NCBI GenBank assembly: GCA_949358305.1
Contig: OX442315.1
Span: forward strand, 29,290,427-29,354,426
Direction: 5' to 3'
DNA: 64,000 nt
Source of the DNA: Strigamia acuminata
Lineage: Eukaryota > Arthropoda > Chilopoda > Geophilomorpha > Linotaeniidae
Part shown: positions 28,430-41,338 of the stretch, one piece after another
How positions within the stretch are numbered: the stretch's first letter is position 1
Layout of the letters: each line of letters opens with the position of its first letter
Made by a program: the position numbers and the translations under genes
The notes under the pieces: model-generated
Told to the model about the DNA's origin: nothing
Databases searched by the model: none
Seen by the model: only the letters and a program-made list of their open reading frames with translations

Positions 28430-31400
28430 ACCAAAATCACGATAATTTAGCTATTTTTTTTTACGTAAACAGTTGATTCACTCTATCATATCACTCATAA
28501 TGCACTTGACCTTTAAAATCCATTCAACAAAAAAAAAAATTTTTTTTATTATATTTGCATGGCACCACTAGTCATAACCCCCTTTGTCGAGGAAGTGTAA
28601 TCCCATTAACACATCCTATAGTGACTCTCCATACACGTATGATGAGTTAACAGGTATGTGAGTGAATCCTTGACATTACTTCACCCCGGCTGGGCTAAAC
28701 GCAGGTGGAAATACCAGATGTTTAACAACTAAGACCAAACATGGCTTCACGTTTCCAGATTCCCTCGTTTTTTTTTTCGTGTTTTTTTTTTAACTTTACA
28801 TTTAAATTCAACAAATTCCCATCCAACTTGTAATAGCATCAAATCAAAGCCAATCACATTTTCTAGCTTAAATCACCATTTTTAACTTTTGACATTTCGA
28901 CAATATGCACGTCCTCTTTCTCCACTTTCCAACGTCTTATCGAGTTTACATTTTATATATTTATTTTTTTTTTACAAAATCTCGCTGCAAGTTGCCTGGG
29001 ATTGGAGTTGATGCAGACCCTTTCCAACAGATGATAAGGGCGACTGCGAGGTTGAAAGTTTCCTTTTCCTTACAAATGAGTCAACAGGACACATTTTAAC
29101 CATGAGCTCACCCGATTGATTTGCCTGTAATCACCTATAAAACGCTCCATTTCTTATCACATACGAGATAATTTTTTTTCTTTAAATAAGCAAACTTCCA
29201 CGTTGAAGTGTGAAATTCTTAAGTGTTTGTTTCTATTTTTGCTTTCCGATAACTCAATAATTCGTAAATAATTTTCTCTTATCTGTAGCTATTCCAGTAA
29301 TAAGAAAACAAGACTTAACAAACAATACCCCTCTATAAGTTACCATGGTTTCCAAATTTGTCTTGTCTGCTCAGATAAGATAAAAGTGTTTGATGCATGA
29401 GACACAACTCAGCACAAACAACATGCTTTAAGCTTTTTAAGAGTGTCTCGGTGAATTTCTAGTGAATTCCATAGTCGGCTGACTCATAAATAAAACTGTT
29501 TTTTTCTTCTTTCGTTTTATTTCTTTTTCGTCTCCCAACATGGAAAATTTATTATTTCTAACCATTTTTGTGGTCAAGCGCTTAAAAACTGCATTTCTCA
29601 ACGTCCATTGTCAACAAATGCGATCAAACGGTTCATTACGTACAATTTTGAACATTTTTTACTTGTATTTGCGATTTAAGGTTTAATTCATATCAGATTT
29701 AATCAAATAATTAATTACTTCATTCGTAACAGTCAAGAAGATACACATTTTGCATTAAAAACGACCAATTTGTTAAAAAATTCACCCAAAACCAAAAGTA
29801 CAGAAAAAGGCTTTCGTCCAAGCCGACCTCAGCTCGTCTCGATCGGCCGGGCTAAAAGTCATTTTCCGTTCACATCCCATTTCCAAAATCCGACGAATCC
29901 AAATAATTGAATTCATCACAATCGTATCGACTTAACTTTTTGAAAGCACCTTTTATCTAATCTCAATTTAATTCCAAACTTAATTTAGTTTAATCACGTT
30001 TCATCTTTTTTTCCCCACTTTGCCCAAAAAATTCCTTTCTTCAAAAAAACTTTGACTGCCTCCAAAAAAAAAAAAAAAAAAAAAAAAGAATCAAACTAAA
30101 AAAAAAAAAAAGTAAAAAAAAATTTATATAAAACAAAAAAATATTGTTCAAGAGAAAAGAAAAGGAAAAATCCAAAACAAAAAAAAAAGATTTAAAAGGT
30201 AGCAAAGCTTTAAACCTAAAAATTATTTACATAGCAAATTCCCCAGCAACATGAAAAAGGAATGTGTATAGCAAGTTAGCAGTGAAGTGATAAATTATCA
30301 AGAGAGATAAGCAAAAAGAGAGACATGGTGACACATCTGGTCTCGCTCAGACTCACTAGTCGGTAGCGAAAAGATTTGCAGCCAACATACAGCTGCCACC
30401 ATCTTACTACCTTCCAACAATCAAGAAAAATGGCCACTCATATGTCATACACCACTCTGCAGCCTTTGTCTTCAATTGGTTAATACTCGAGGGAAAAAGA
30501 AAAAGGAAAAATACCTATGATTTTTCACAAAAAAAATATTAGAAGTAAAAAGCCATTCTTTCTTCTGTCAGCCGAATTCAAACTCATGCGACGATGGAAA
30601 TTATGATACAATATCACTTGACATATTGCGAACATAGCATGTTCTTGTTTATTTCCCTATAATGCATTGCATCAATCATCTAACAAGATGATTAATTTTT
30701 TTTAAACAAATAAATGAATGTTTTGATGTCGAGATAATTTTATGACATATGACTCACTGGATAAATGCCATTTCATTTTTTGGGTGGAGAAGCTAATTAA
30801 ATATGATATGACATTACTAATTACAAGTAAAAAATAATAATATGGGAGCTGAAACAACTCCTGGATTTAATATTGGTTACGCTTTGATAGAAAGGAAGTA
30901 GCCAATTTGTTATAGTTAGTTGGTGAAGCGAATAAGTAAAAACAAACAAAGGCGAAACATCAGACCCGGTCAGAACAAATTGACTAAACCTACGTTTACA
31001 TCGATAGATTGCTGTTTAAATTCGTGCTTAATTGGATTTAAAATGTCTTACTTAGTTCTCAATCAGTTTAGGTCATCACGGGTAATGTCCCTGCTGGTTG
31101 AGGAGCTTGTTATAAACATTACAACTTAAATTTCTATACTTCTTCTAGCCACAACTATAAAAATCTCAGCCAAATCTATGATTTCCAGTCCTGTTCCTCT
31201 CTAAAAGCGTAGTTATGGCTTACGGCTTTCTCCCAACAAAAACTCTTTCAAGAAGAACCATTAAATTCACTCAAAAAAATTTCAGATGACACCTTATCTC
31301 CCGAGTTTTTTTCAAAATTAAAAAAAAAATAAAATAAATTTAATCCACAGAAACGGACCAAATTAGAAAAAATAAAAAATCTTTAAATTCTTTTCTCTCT

Positions 31401-32574
31401 TCTTTTTTTTTTAAAAAAAAAAAAAGAAACAAAAATAATAACAACTTGAACGTTTCATCCTTTTATTCTCATTCTCTCAACCACTAACCCTATATTTTCT
31501 AAAATCAACAACAACAACAAAAAATTTCATCTGAACTTGACAATTTTTCCAACATAGTTATTTTCTAGTGAAACCAAAATTACATTTTTCAGAAATCAAA
31601 TCCTATCACACCCAACCAACCACCATAAAGCAGTACGAATGTAAAACCCCGTGCCCTTTCCATTTGATCCTAATATAGCAATTTGAAGCCATTTTCTTAT
31701 AACGAGATCCAACTTACCACTTGTGTTCACTTCTCGCACAACCAATTCTTATCCCTCCTTAAAATAACATCCTGTATATAAGTATTTAAAAAAAAATACC
31801 ATTCTTTATAAACTCTTTATTTTTCAATTTCCATTCTTCTCACACTCAGCAGTCCCAATCCCAAGCCCCATCCGTCCAAAACACATCCAGAAAACAATTG
31901 CAACCAATGCAATAACTAGTAATCAATTCTATTACCACCACATGCATCAACAACCAACATTTGCCCAACAAAACTACAATCATTCAACTCATTCTTAGAA
32001 TTATTCACAATCTCACATCAAGTCCAATTTTCCTTATCCTTATCAACAGACAAACAACTGATCGTGCGCATAGAATTGTGGGAATTGTTCTGGGCAGTTA
32101 TTTAGTTTATACAACTGGCTTTTTGCACTCTCCGATTTAAACGTTTTTAAACTAGATAATTCTGAACCTACATGTGTTCAGAACTAGATTCAGATGTTAA
32201 GTTAGCTCAAATATTCTGGTGCGAACAAGGCATTACCAGTAGCTTTTCTCTAAATATAAAACTGTTTATACCTCGCTGCAATGTAAATAATAAATGGTAA
32301 TAAAAAATCTATGCATTGCGCATCTATCGATTTTATTTATACGGGCCGGGCCCCATCTCATCTCACCTCACAAAGCCCTTCCTGTCATTTATATTATTTC
32401 GTAAACACGATGTAAAATCCAAAACTTCAACTACATTTCCACGATCCAAGACGTTGAAGGCTCAAATTGGGCACTGCCAGTTCAACCAAACCTGATCTCC
32501 AGATCCGAACAATGCCAAAGTGAAGGTATCAATAATAATAATGGCGGCGAGAAAAACAAGAACGTGCCGTGCCA

Positions 32575-32812
32575 TTACGGTGACAGACAGGCGAAATAAC
32601 AGGCTATATACAAGCCAGATGAGATAATACCAATGTGAGTAACCAGACCTAAAATAATTCGCAATTGATTATGTTCCGCCAGCAACTGCTGGTCTAAAAC
32701 ACTTGTATCGTTTGTTGTTGACATTCCTATGAAAACCCCTTGCTTTTTTAAATCTATTTCCAGCTCCTTGTCACACAGTAAATTTGTACAATTTTCCATT
32801 TGTACAAGATCC
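32575..32812 (-). CDS. Candidate first coding exon of a minus-strand gene
   Basis: A strong acceptor (pyrimidine-rich TCATTCCACCCCCTAG) ends at 32813 on the minus strand. Thirteen bases later an ATG at 32797-32799 opens a 74-codon frame: MENCTNLLCDKELEIDLKKQ, then GVFIGMSTTNDTSVLDQQLL, then AEHNQLRIIL and a more hydrophobic end. The first 50 residues are polar and well mixed in composition, unlike chance AT-rich frames. The true exon may stop earlier, at a GT such as the one after ATTATTTTAG or after CACATTG. It lies 1.55 kb downstream of the splice donor at 34366, so a 5' non-coding exon plus this exon would make a sensible gene start. I recognise no domain. The 3' end given is simply the stop of the open frame. 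Confidence 0.35.
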
Positions 32813-34366
32813 CTAGGGGGTGGAATGAGTCTCCTTTTGGCCCCCTGTCTGATTCATGTGTCCTCTGTGGGCGTGTCCCAAGTTAGGGACTTGCAAAGGG
32901 CCCTCACCAGCAACCTGATTCCTTCCCAAACCCTAGCACAGGTCACCACCCAAGTGCTGGCGCGTTTAATAAAATATTATTCCCCTATACAAGTGTTCCT
33001 CTGTTTGCAAAGGGTGTTTGTATACAACATAAAATATAATATCCGTGTTTTACGTTAAAAAATAATATAAAGTTAAATTTTAAAGCGTTGGGAAGGATTT
33101 GGTAGATAAAAATATGAGAAGCAACAATAGATAGTTCTTTATTTACAATTTTTCCATTCCATTTATTGAAGTATGATCAAAAAATGGGAGTTGCAAAATG
33201 TCTTCGTAGAATTGCAGCTGGTCTCAAATTAGACTGCTCAGAACAAAAAGCATTCTTTTAACTACCTGTTCTGTTCCAGTCCGGTATAAAAATCGAATAT
33301 AAGGTGGAGAATATGATTTAGGCCTGTATTAAGCCTAATGGAGCAAAAGTGCCTTGTTTTATGGCACTTTTTTTCCTTCTTCATAAATGTTTAGTTGGAG
33401 CTATATTTAAATTCTTTCTTAAGTTTTCATTACAATTAAATTAGGGGTAAAAATCTGCATAATGGCTTCCAAAACAAATATGGTAAAATGATTTTAAAAT
33501 GCATGGGCATAAATGAATTATTTTTTCTTTCCAGGAAAAATGTTTCTATACAGACTCGAGTCTCGAGTGTGTGGGATATGGATTTTTAACTCTAATTTTC
33601 GTTACATATTAAAACTTGAGTGAATTTTGCTTCAATATTTTGAATTATTCAACTTGAATTTCTTATAAAAATAAAAATAAAAAAAATTCGATCTTTTCGG
33701 CTTTCACATTAAAATGGAAAAACGGATCCAAAATTCCGCCAAAATAAAAATTGAAAAAATATTTCTTCGGTGAAGCTATGTGGTAAAAATTACATCATTA
33801 AAAATTAAACCGGCATTGACATTTTATTATCCTAATGTAATTAAAATGATTGCTTTCCAGAGGCAGTGTTTTTCTATTTAAAAAATAACACAGAAAAAAA
33901 TACACAAAAAATAAAAATTTGCTTAACACTTGGTACCAAAAATGCCTAAAACATCCACATTAATACATTTATCAATAATCTAACATAAATTCATGTCCAA
34001 AATGGGCAAAAATAAACCTTTCCTTGCTTCGTTACACCAATTTTCAAAGAAACAGGTAGAGTAAACTCAAAATGTGCACCAGTTTGTTTTAACCGAGACC
34101 CTGAGAAGAGGGTTGGCGTCGGCCATATTTTTACTAACCGAGGAAAGGACGAGCCGAAAGCAGAAAACGAGTTCAAACAACGAAAATCCTTTCAACTGAT
34201 ACACATTTAAATCGAAAATTACAAACCAACAAAATGTTCTCACATTTTTCCCAACCAGCCAGTGATGAATTAAATAAATGTTGAGTAAAAAAGAATAAAA
34301 CAAAAAATGAAAAAAACCCAGGTATGAAAATAATCAATTTGTAAAAAAAAAATATATTTTTCTTAC

Positions 34367-34950
34367 CTGGCTTAGCGTGAATGTTAGTTTGGAGACTTTT
34401 CCTGGCTGATTCCGGGATGAATCGAAGCAGATAGATAAGATAGATAATAAAATCGTCAGTTCGCGCGAACAAAATCGCTTTTTCTAGTAAATTTTCGCCC
34501 AATATCATCACGGGTTGAAATGATGATCAAATCGCCGGAATTTTCTTACCCATTAATCGTTAGAAAATAATTTGATGAAAAATACACTGTCGGATAATCC
34601 ACTGGAAAGCGACGAAACACCACGTTATTACGTTGAAAAACGGCAAAAAATTGACAAACAATCTCAACTAAAATGCGACGCCGGCCATTGCTCTCACACA
34701 GACAGAGCTAAAATCCCGGAAAACGTGTCTGAATATCTATCACAGGTATAAAATAAAAGTATAAACCTCAACCGATCTTGTCCAGCACCAAACATCGGTC
34801 GAACAGTCGAGAAATGGCGATTTTCTAGAGGAAAACGTCCAAAATTTGTCTTGTCAACCCGGCACCTCGGCTATCCGAGCTCGAACTAATGGCAAACCAA
34901 TGTTGAGGGAATGAGAATCGATGACGTCATGAAATGGGCGGGGTCTTTCT
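34367..34950 (-). promoter_or_regulatory. Promoter and 5' (probably untranslated) exon of a minus-strand gene
   Basis: This patch is visibly richer in CpG than its surroundings. It carries TGACGTCA at 34922-34929 and a GGGCGGGG box at 34937-34944. On the minus strand, AAGCCAG followed by GTAAGAAAAA at 34366 is a near-consensus splice donor. A second donor candidate is ATTAATGG followed by GTAAGAAAA at 34549. Short upstream frames (for example ATGGCCGGCGTCGCATTTTAG-like, seven codons with stop) suggest 5' UTR rather than coding sequence. The exact transcript start is not visible; no TATA box stands out. Confidence 0.5.
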
Positions 34951-37117
34951 GTCCCTGGTGGTAATGCGGGGAAATAATATAGTCTCTAACAGGATATCCT
35001 CTTTCTTATTTTTTGCCACAACATTTGAATTCTCTTTATACCTATTTAACTCATCGGATGGCCTGCCAAACACAATTAAAATAACGCAGATTCAATAAAA
35101 CCCTTCAATTATTTTTTCCTCATTTATATTGTTTGCAGAAAAAGCACAATTAAAAAGAATCAAAGACCCATTTGAAAAAAACCAAGTGGACTATCCCTAT
35201 TAGCCCATTAATTAGAAACCCCTAAAACAGCCCTGGAAGACAAAGATTGAATGATAGTGTTTTCGTTTAGAATTTAGATTAATCAGTTGATGAGAAAACG
35301 AATTTATCATCAAATAAATAGAGATTGCTTAGTTATCTAAATTCTGTTAAGCTTTTTCACGAATTGAAAGTACAAAACTCATTATTTAACAAGTAGAAAA
35401 CACTCGTTAAAGGCCACAGGTCGTTAATTCTGTTTACGGCTGCGTATGACATTGATATGAATCGTGACAATGCTCTGAGTCAGTCAAGTCACTCAGTTAG
35501 TTGACAAAATGATATCAAGAGTAGATTATGTGACCACATTCATCATATTGGAAGGTTTACAAGAATTTGTGTGGCTCGATTGTAGGAATTCAATAAACCA
35601 ACGCAAATTTTAACCGGAAAGTTCTCATGTTATTGGTGTGACTCATAACCTGGACAATGATAGTCATTTGAAACTTTGGTTTAGCATTTCAAATTTTTAA
35701 TGGAATAACGTGTATGATAAAGTTATAGAATTAAATTAAAACTGCAAAAAAAAAGTAAGTTGAAAAGAGAATTTTCGGCGGATATGGAATGTAAAACAGA
35801 CAGTTTTAAGCTAACAATAATTTTACTCTGTTTGTTTGCTAAATCATGTTTTGCAAAATCTTTGTATAAATAAAATGATAAATGCTTTGTAGGATTTTCA
35901 GACCTGAAGTGAATATTAGAGTAAAGAAATTTGTAATCCAAAGGATCAATATCTAGAAAATTCTTCTCTACTACTTTCACAACAAATCAAACATAAAGCA
36001 AAAGAATTCACTGCACTCAAACAAAACTAATTATATGAAAACATGTGAAAACATTTGTAACACAAATGTTATTCCAACGCATGACAAATGTAATAAGTTT
36101 AATCCAAAGTAATTTATTTCTAACACTACACAGAAAGAAAGAAATGTAATAAACAATAAAATAAAATATTTAAAAAAAAAATAATAAGAGTAATAAAAAG
36201 TAACACTTTTTTAACATTAAATTCATTTCAGCATCTCATTTAGAGGAACTTTCTTATACCTCTAAGCTGTCACCTGCCAATTTCTTTCCACCTGGACATT
36301 TTTTCAGCTTGTAGCTGAGTATGTCATTATTTTTGTCTGGAGATTTAATCAATTAACGACTAATTCTCTTGCAGGGAAAATCAATTTGTTATATAAAAAA
36401 AAATATACAAGAATTACTCGAGTAAATGGATGTAAAATGATCGTGCATTGCATCGCATATTGAAGAAGGAGAATAGAATTACACAAGACTCATAAACATA
36501 ATTTGAGGCTTTTAATTTTCCTCTGAGAATACCCTAGTATTTACCAAACATTTTTTAAAAAAATTAATGCTTTTTTACTTAAAAAAAAAGAATAGTTAGT
36601 TTTATTGCCAAGAAACTAAAATGGAAAAAGAAATTTGGCTTCCTAGAAGAAAAGTTGTTGATTTGTTCTTTCTTCAATTCGGTGTAACCTTCATCACGAG
36701 GAAATGACAAGTGAAAACAATAGATATTTGTTTTCTCAGGCACAACTCGAACTTTATTGTACAGTATTTGTATACAATATTCAAATACAAATGAGATTTC
36801 AAATTCGTTTGAAATATAAAGGCAATTATTTGCTTTATTGCGTTTAATCTTTTTTCTCTTGGTTTGCTCAACGACAATAATAATCTGAATTAACCATTAA
36901 AAGTTTTAATTAAAAAAAGTGTTAAAGTAGAAGCCACGAAAGGTAAGTTACTGGATAACTTTTGCAACCATGTCGTACGTAAAGTTAATTAATTTCTAAC
37001 ATTTCTTCCCATAGAAGAAATACAAAAAATACATACAAAAAATATACTATCTACTTTTATCTTAATTCACCGAACTAATTAATTTTGACTACAAGCAACA
37101 ATGGCTAAAGCTGCAGA

Positions 37118-37435
37118 CTTTTTAGATGCACAAATGCAGATTTAAGATGCAAAAATGTAGTTTAGAATGCAAAAATGCATTTTAGGATGCAAAAATGCAT
37201 TTTAGGAAGCAAAAATGCTTTTTAGGTCGCAAAAATGCATTTTAAACATGCAAAAATGCATTTTTAAGATGCAAAAATGCATTTTTAAGATGCAAAAATG
37301 CATTTTTAAGATGCAAAAATGCATTTTTAATATGTACAGATGCATTTTAAAATGTAAAATAGCATCTGTCATGTGCAAAAATGCCCTTTTTATCTACTAA
37401 ATATGTCTTTGTGGATACAAAAATGCACTTTTTTA
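37118..37435. repeat. Minisatellite of about 20-21-bp units, each self-complementary
   Basis: About 13 units with core ATGCAAAAATGCAT separated by TTTTAAG-like spacers. The centre (37235-37340) is almost perfect and the edges decay. Each core pairs with itself (ATGCA/TGCAT around AAAA), and each contains ATGCAAA, which resembles a POU/octamer half-site. The repeating peptide MQKCIFK that it would encode is only a by-product of the repeat. Confidence 0.85.
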
Positions 37436-38722
37436 ATGCAAATATTATCTTTAACATTTGACAAATGTGTAAAAAAAGACCTAACATCCGTTAACATACT
37501 TTAAGTTGTGCACCCTCGGGTCCCTAAGACAACTTTACCTCTAATTACACCTTCTTTTTCAAGAATAGATTTTTTTTTTTAACTAGCTGAATTGAATACA
37601 TATTTTCCCGTCTCCCCATCACCTTCCATTGTGTGCTGCTGATCACGTTCTGGTGTTATTGAGTTGGTGCACGCTCACTATTACATAATTTTCCAACAAT
37701 GACAACAAAAAACATTTCTTCCTGTTAGCAGTAATGTAGCGACCACACTTCCGGTTACAATAGTCTTGATTAAAAAGTGCAAACTTCATCAATATCAGAT
37801 TTTTCCTCAACAGCCGAGGGAATTTTGAATGCATACTTATTTTGAGTTTCTTTATTGATTTTTCTCCCCCTCTTTTCCGGGTAAAATAATACTTTAATCT
37901 TACACTGTATTTTTTCTTGTCAACCCCACCAAGGCAAGTAAGATACAAAAGAAAGAGAATATAATTGAACCAACAAGGACCAATATAAAATTCATTTTAG
38001 TTGAATAATAATGTTTCTCTTGGACACATTTCCGGAAAAAGCGCAGTGATTCAACTGTTGAAGGCAAAAAGAGTGTTAAGAACAGAACGAATCCCAAGAG
38101 GTCACGGAGTAATCTGAGTCCGTGTCTTCATTCCTGTTTCAAAGTCCTCCACTGCCCCTTATCTCCCTCCAAGAATACGCCAACAAAAATGATAAGGTTT
38201 TAAAGTTGAGGTATTCGAACCTGTAAGCTGGAATTGAATGACAAATCATGAAATAATTAAAGATAAGCTAGTTTGCTAGATATTTACAACAACTTTTCGA
38301 CTCGAAAACATTCCTATATATCTCTATTTCTAAATTTAGATTTTCTGCACACATGTCAGAGAATTATGAATTTTACCATTTCACGCGTCTTTTATCTCCT
38401 ATCTACTGAAGCCTTTCAGACCACTTCAAGATGAACTGAGTTGAAGTCTTCAACTCCGTTCATCACCAGAGCTTTAAATGAGCTTAGCAGTGAAAAGGCC
38501 TGAGTTGATATTTCTCGACGACACACAGCATGTCTGCTTTTTGAGGTCTTTGTATAAACGCATGCCACATTCGCCATTGCCTAGGTCACACCTCGAACGG
38601 TTTATAAATGAGATAATCTTGTGTGGTGATTATGGCGCCAGCTGTAGCCAAAATGCAACAAAATCTAACAAAAATGGCAACAAAGGGTTAATGCTCACGG
38701 CCGCAGAAAGTACATAACACAG

Positions 38723-38769
38723 TACAGTCGAAACTCTTTATAACGAATCGCAATATAACGAATTATCGA
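38723..38769 (+). mobile_element. Single terminus resembling a pogo/Tigger-type element
   Basis: TA followed by CAGTCGAAACTC, then TATAACGAA twice (38741 and 38754), resembles the CAGT...TATAACGAA ends of pogo-like Tc1/mariner elements. I see no matching inverse end nearby, so this would be a fragment or a decayed MITE. Confidence 0.35.
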
Positions 38770-38902
38770 TACATTGCAAAAGCAGATGCTGCTTATTTCA
38801 CGTTTGTACAGGACAAAATTGTTCCCACAAAAAAGGCCGATGAAAAATCCTGTATTAATTGTCCTAGGCCAAACTAATGCATTCGAAAAGTTTGTTTAAA
38901 AT

Positions 38903-39050
38903 TGCAGTTAAACATATTTTGCTGTTTAAATGTTGTGTGCATGCCCACTGCAACTGAACGCAAGACTAAATCACAAATCAGAAGCTATTTTTAAGTCAGA
39001 TAGAGACAACCCTCAGTGAAGAAGTTTAAACTAAATGACTTTACGAATGC
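38903..39050 (+). repeat. Dispersed element, copy A
   Basis: Shares an ordered set of blocks with copies at 40541-40690 (inverted) and 44213-44385: GCAGTTAAACAT, TTTAAATGT, TGCATGCCCA, GACTAAATCA, then ATTTTTAAG and a final AGTTTAAACTAAA. The three copies are diverged, with no coding capacity. Confidence 0.6.
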
Positions 39051-39238
39051 AACTACAGTAGTAAGCACATTTATAAAATCATTTAAACTTGTTTATATTT
39101 TTTAAACTAGTCTAAATGTAAAATTTTACACGTTAAATTTTTAAACAAGTTTAAATACGGTATTATTTTTCTTCTAAGGTCTTTCGAACCAATCCAGCAT
39201 CGGCGCTTTACGAATAAGTTCAGAAATTTCCTGGTGTT

Positions 39239-39408
39239 ACCGTATAACCTCGTGTATAAGCCGACCCGTGTATAAGCCGACCCCCCCATTCTAGGGCACC
39301 ATTTTGGTAATAATTGGTAGATAAACACGCGCGTATAAGCCTACCCCCCCACTTAGCGGCCAGAATTTTGCAAAAAGTTGGTCGGCTTATACACGAGGTT
39401 TTACGGTA
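39239..39408. mobile_element. MITE of about 170 bp with 28-bp terminal inverted repeats
   Basis: The left end reads ACCGTATAACCTCGTGTATA then AGCCGACC. The right end is its inverse with one mismatch (GGTCGGCTTATACACGAGGT, TTTACGGT). TA flanks both ends. The block GTGTATAAGCCGACC is repeated inside the left end and in altered form at about 39331. No frame is present, so it is a non-autonomous DNA element. Confidence 0.8.
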
Positions 39409-40540
39409 GTTAAGCTACCGTAGTAGCTATAGAAACCTATAACTCAGAGACAGTAGTATTTTATAGAGTTTGTGATCACCGTAGGATTTTATAGTAGCCT
39501 TAAAAAACCTACCAAATGACTGTAGGGTTTTGTATGGTTTATTTCACTTGGTTCATCGATTGCGCAGAATTTATATTTCTGCCAAGAAGAAATAAATGTT
39601 CTCAGTAAATTGCATAGGGCTAAATAAAACTGATATAATTCAGCAGATACCTGGCACAAACCCGATGCTTATTAAATATGCAAATAGGCCTCTACTTATT
39701 TTTCAAGTGAAACATTTCAAATTATTGAAATGTAGAGCCGACAGTTGAAATCCCTGGTTCCAAGTTATTGAATTTTGATGCAATTAATTTCGTGCTAAGT
39801 CTTTCCTGGCAACGATTCCGATGTCAGTTGATGCCACAACATTTATAATTTCTGAAAAAATCAATACAACTAAAATTCAGTGCTGCACAAATCTTTTAGG
39901 GATTATCATGCATTTGATTGCAATATATTAGCAACTTCTAAACCATCAATTTTCATTTCAACATCGCCTTTATCTTACCCCAAGTTATTTATTTTATACT
40001 TTTGTTTTCCAAAGATGTTGGAATTTTGATTGAAATTGGATGTCTATGAGGACATACACTCTTCTTATTTATTTAGAACTTGCAAATAACCAAGTTGCAA
40101 AGTACTGAAAAATTCACGTGTGTTTATGATGCAAACGTGTAAACTAAAAGACAAAAGGTAATCTCCATAGCAACAACATCTCGAAAATCAGAACTGTTTG
40201 TTCTGATTAAATTATTTTTGACGAGATCAATAATTTCAACAAAAAAAAAATTTAAAGTTAACTTTAAACTTAAAAGTAAACAAAATAAAATACAATAATA
40301 AAAAAAAAATAAGATTAGCTACAAGTTTTAAAATTATTGATTCGACAAATTTAAATAACAAAAAAAAAATAGTTGCTTAGATACACCGTAAAAATTTATT
40401 CAAACTTAATAACAAAACAATCTGCAGGGTCCTCAAACCCGCATCACCGTGGGGCAAAGGTGTTGATAAAAACTTATATGTTAATCGTAATATTAAAGAG
40501 AATTTGCACATAAATGACACACAAGGCGAATTAATAAATA

Positions 40541-40690
40541 AATTTAGACTAAACAGCATTTTAAACAACATATTTAAACAGCTTTTTAAACAGCTTGTCT
40601 AAATCTATCTTCAAAAATGGCGGCCAGTTTAGACTGTTCATGCGCAAGACATTTAAAACTAACAAAACATGTTTAACTGAAAGTTGCATG
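40541..40690 (-). repeat. Dispersed element, copy C (inverted)
   Basis: Read on the minus strand it carries CAGTTAAACATG, TTTTAAATGTCTTGCGCATG, AGTCTAAAC, GCCGCCATTTTTGAAG, then a run of GTTTAAA motifs and GTTTAGTCTAAATTT. The order matches copies A and B. It is the only copy of the three in the opposite orientation. Confidence 0.6.
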
Positions 40691-41338
40691 TTTTATAAAT
40701 ACAATTATTTTCGCAATTAAAGTACGAAATTGAATTCATTTTTTATCTTTATTTTTATTTTTTATTTATTTTTTTTAAATTCCAAAGTTAAAAAAATTTA
40801 TTCGAAATTTACAGGTATTTTATGGTAGACTTAGTGTCATTTTATCCGCCTTGCGGTAATAATTTATTCGTTATTGAGATGTTATTCTCTCTTAACACAT
40901 TTAAAAAAAAAACGCTTTTTAGTTTATGCCAATTTGATGAGGAGATTACGCCTCTCCCTAATCTCCCTCCTCTTCAGGGTCACGTGTGAGTTAAACCATA
41001 AACAAGTCAAATTGTTATCTATCAACTTTTATCGTACTTTTTACTTTTTAATACAGAAATGTTACGTTTTCTTCAATATTAAACTTAAATTCTTCCTCAG
41101 ATGATAAAAAATTTTATATTTGATTATAATATGGTGTATAATTTTCTAGTAAGGTAAATAAATCTTAGATATATTTTTTTTACTTATTATCCGAGCACGC
41201 ACTGGGCTTCGAAAAATTCGTCAAAAGGGGGAGAAGGGAGAAAGTAAAAGAAAGCAGTAAGTGATATAAACTTTATCTCAAGATGGCTACTTTTTTTTAT
41301 TCTTTCTTTCTTTTCTACTCATGTACTAAAGAAATAAC

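Larger units (their letters stand above)
1..32574. other. Gene-poor AT-rich region, probably intergenic and/or intronic
   Basis: I find no recognisable protein family, tRNA or rRNA here. Open frames are short, overlap on both strands, and many are Phe/Leu/Lys-rich because of T and A runs. Visible content is homopolymer tracts (for example near 2288, 5923 and 30063), TAAA microsatellite at 8337-8358, a GA-rich tract near 1447-1485, several inverted-repeat elements listed separately, and exon-like islands on the minus strand near 6.1 and 14.2 kb and on the plus strand near 19.3 kb. If the first exon at 34.4 kb is real, much of this may be intron of that minus-strand gene. Confidence 0.6.

Noticed and set aside
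37215-37400. Open frame with MQKCIFK repeats
   Set aside because: It arises entirely from the 20-21-bp minisatellite and breaks down where the repeat decays. There is no start context or splice support.
37118-37435. CRISPR-like array
   Set aside because: Units are contiguous direct repeats without unique spacers, in a eukaryotic context.
37918-38118. Minus-strand frame with two hydrophobic segments
   Set aside because: The frame lacks a supported start or 3' splice acceptor, and the apparent helices are typical of T-rich DNA. It is mentioned in the region entry only.
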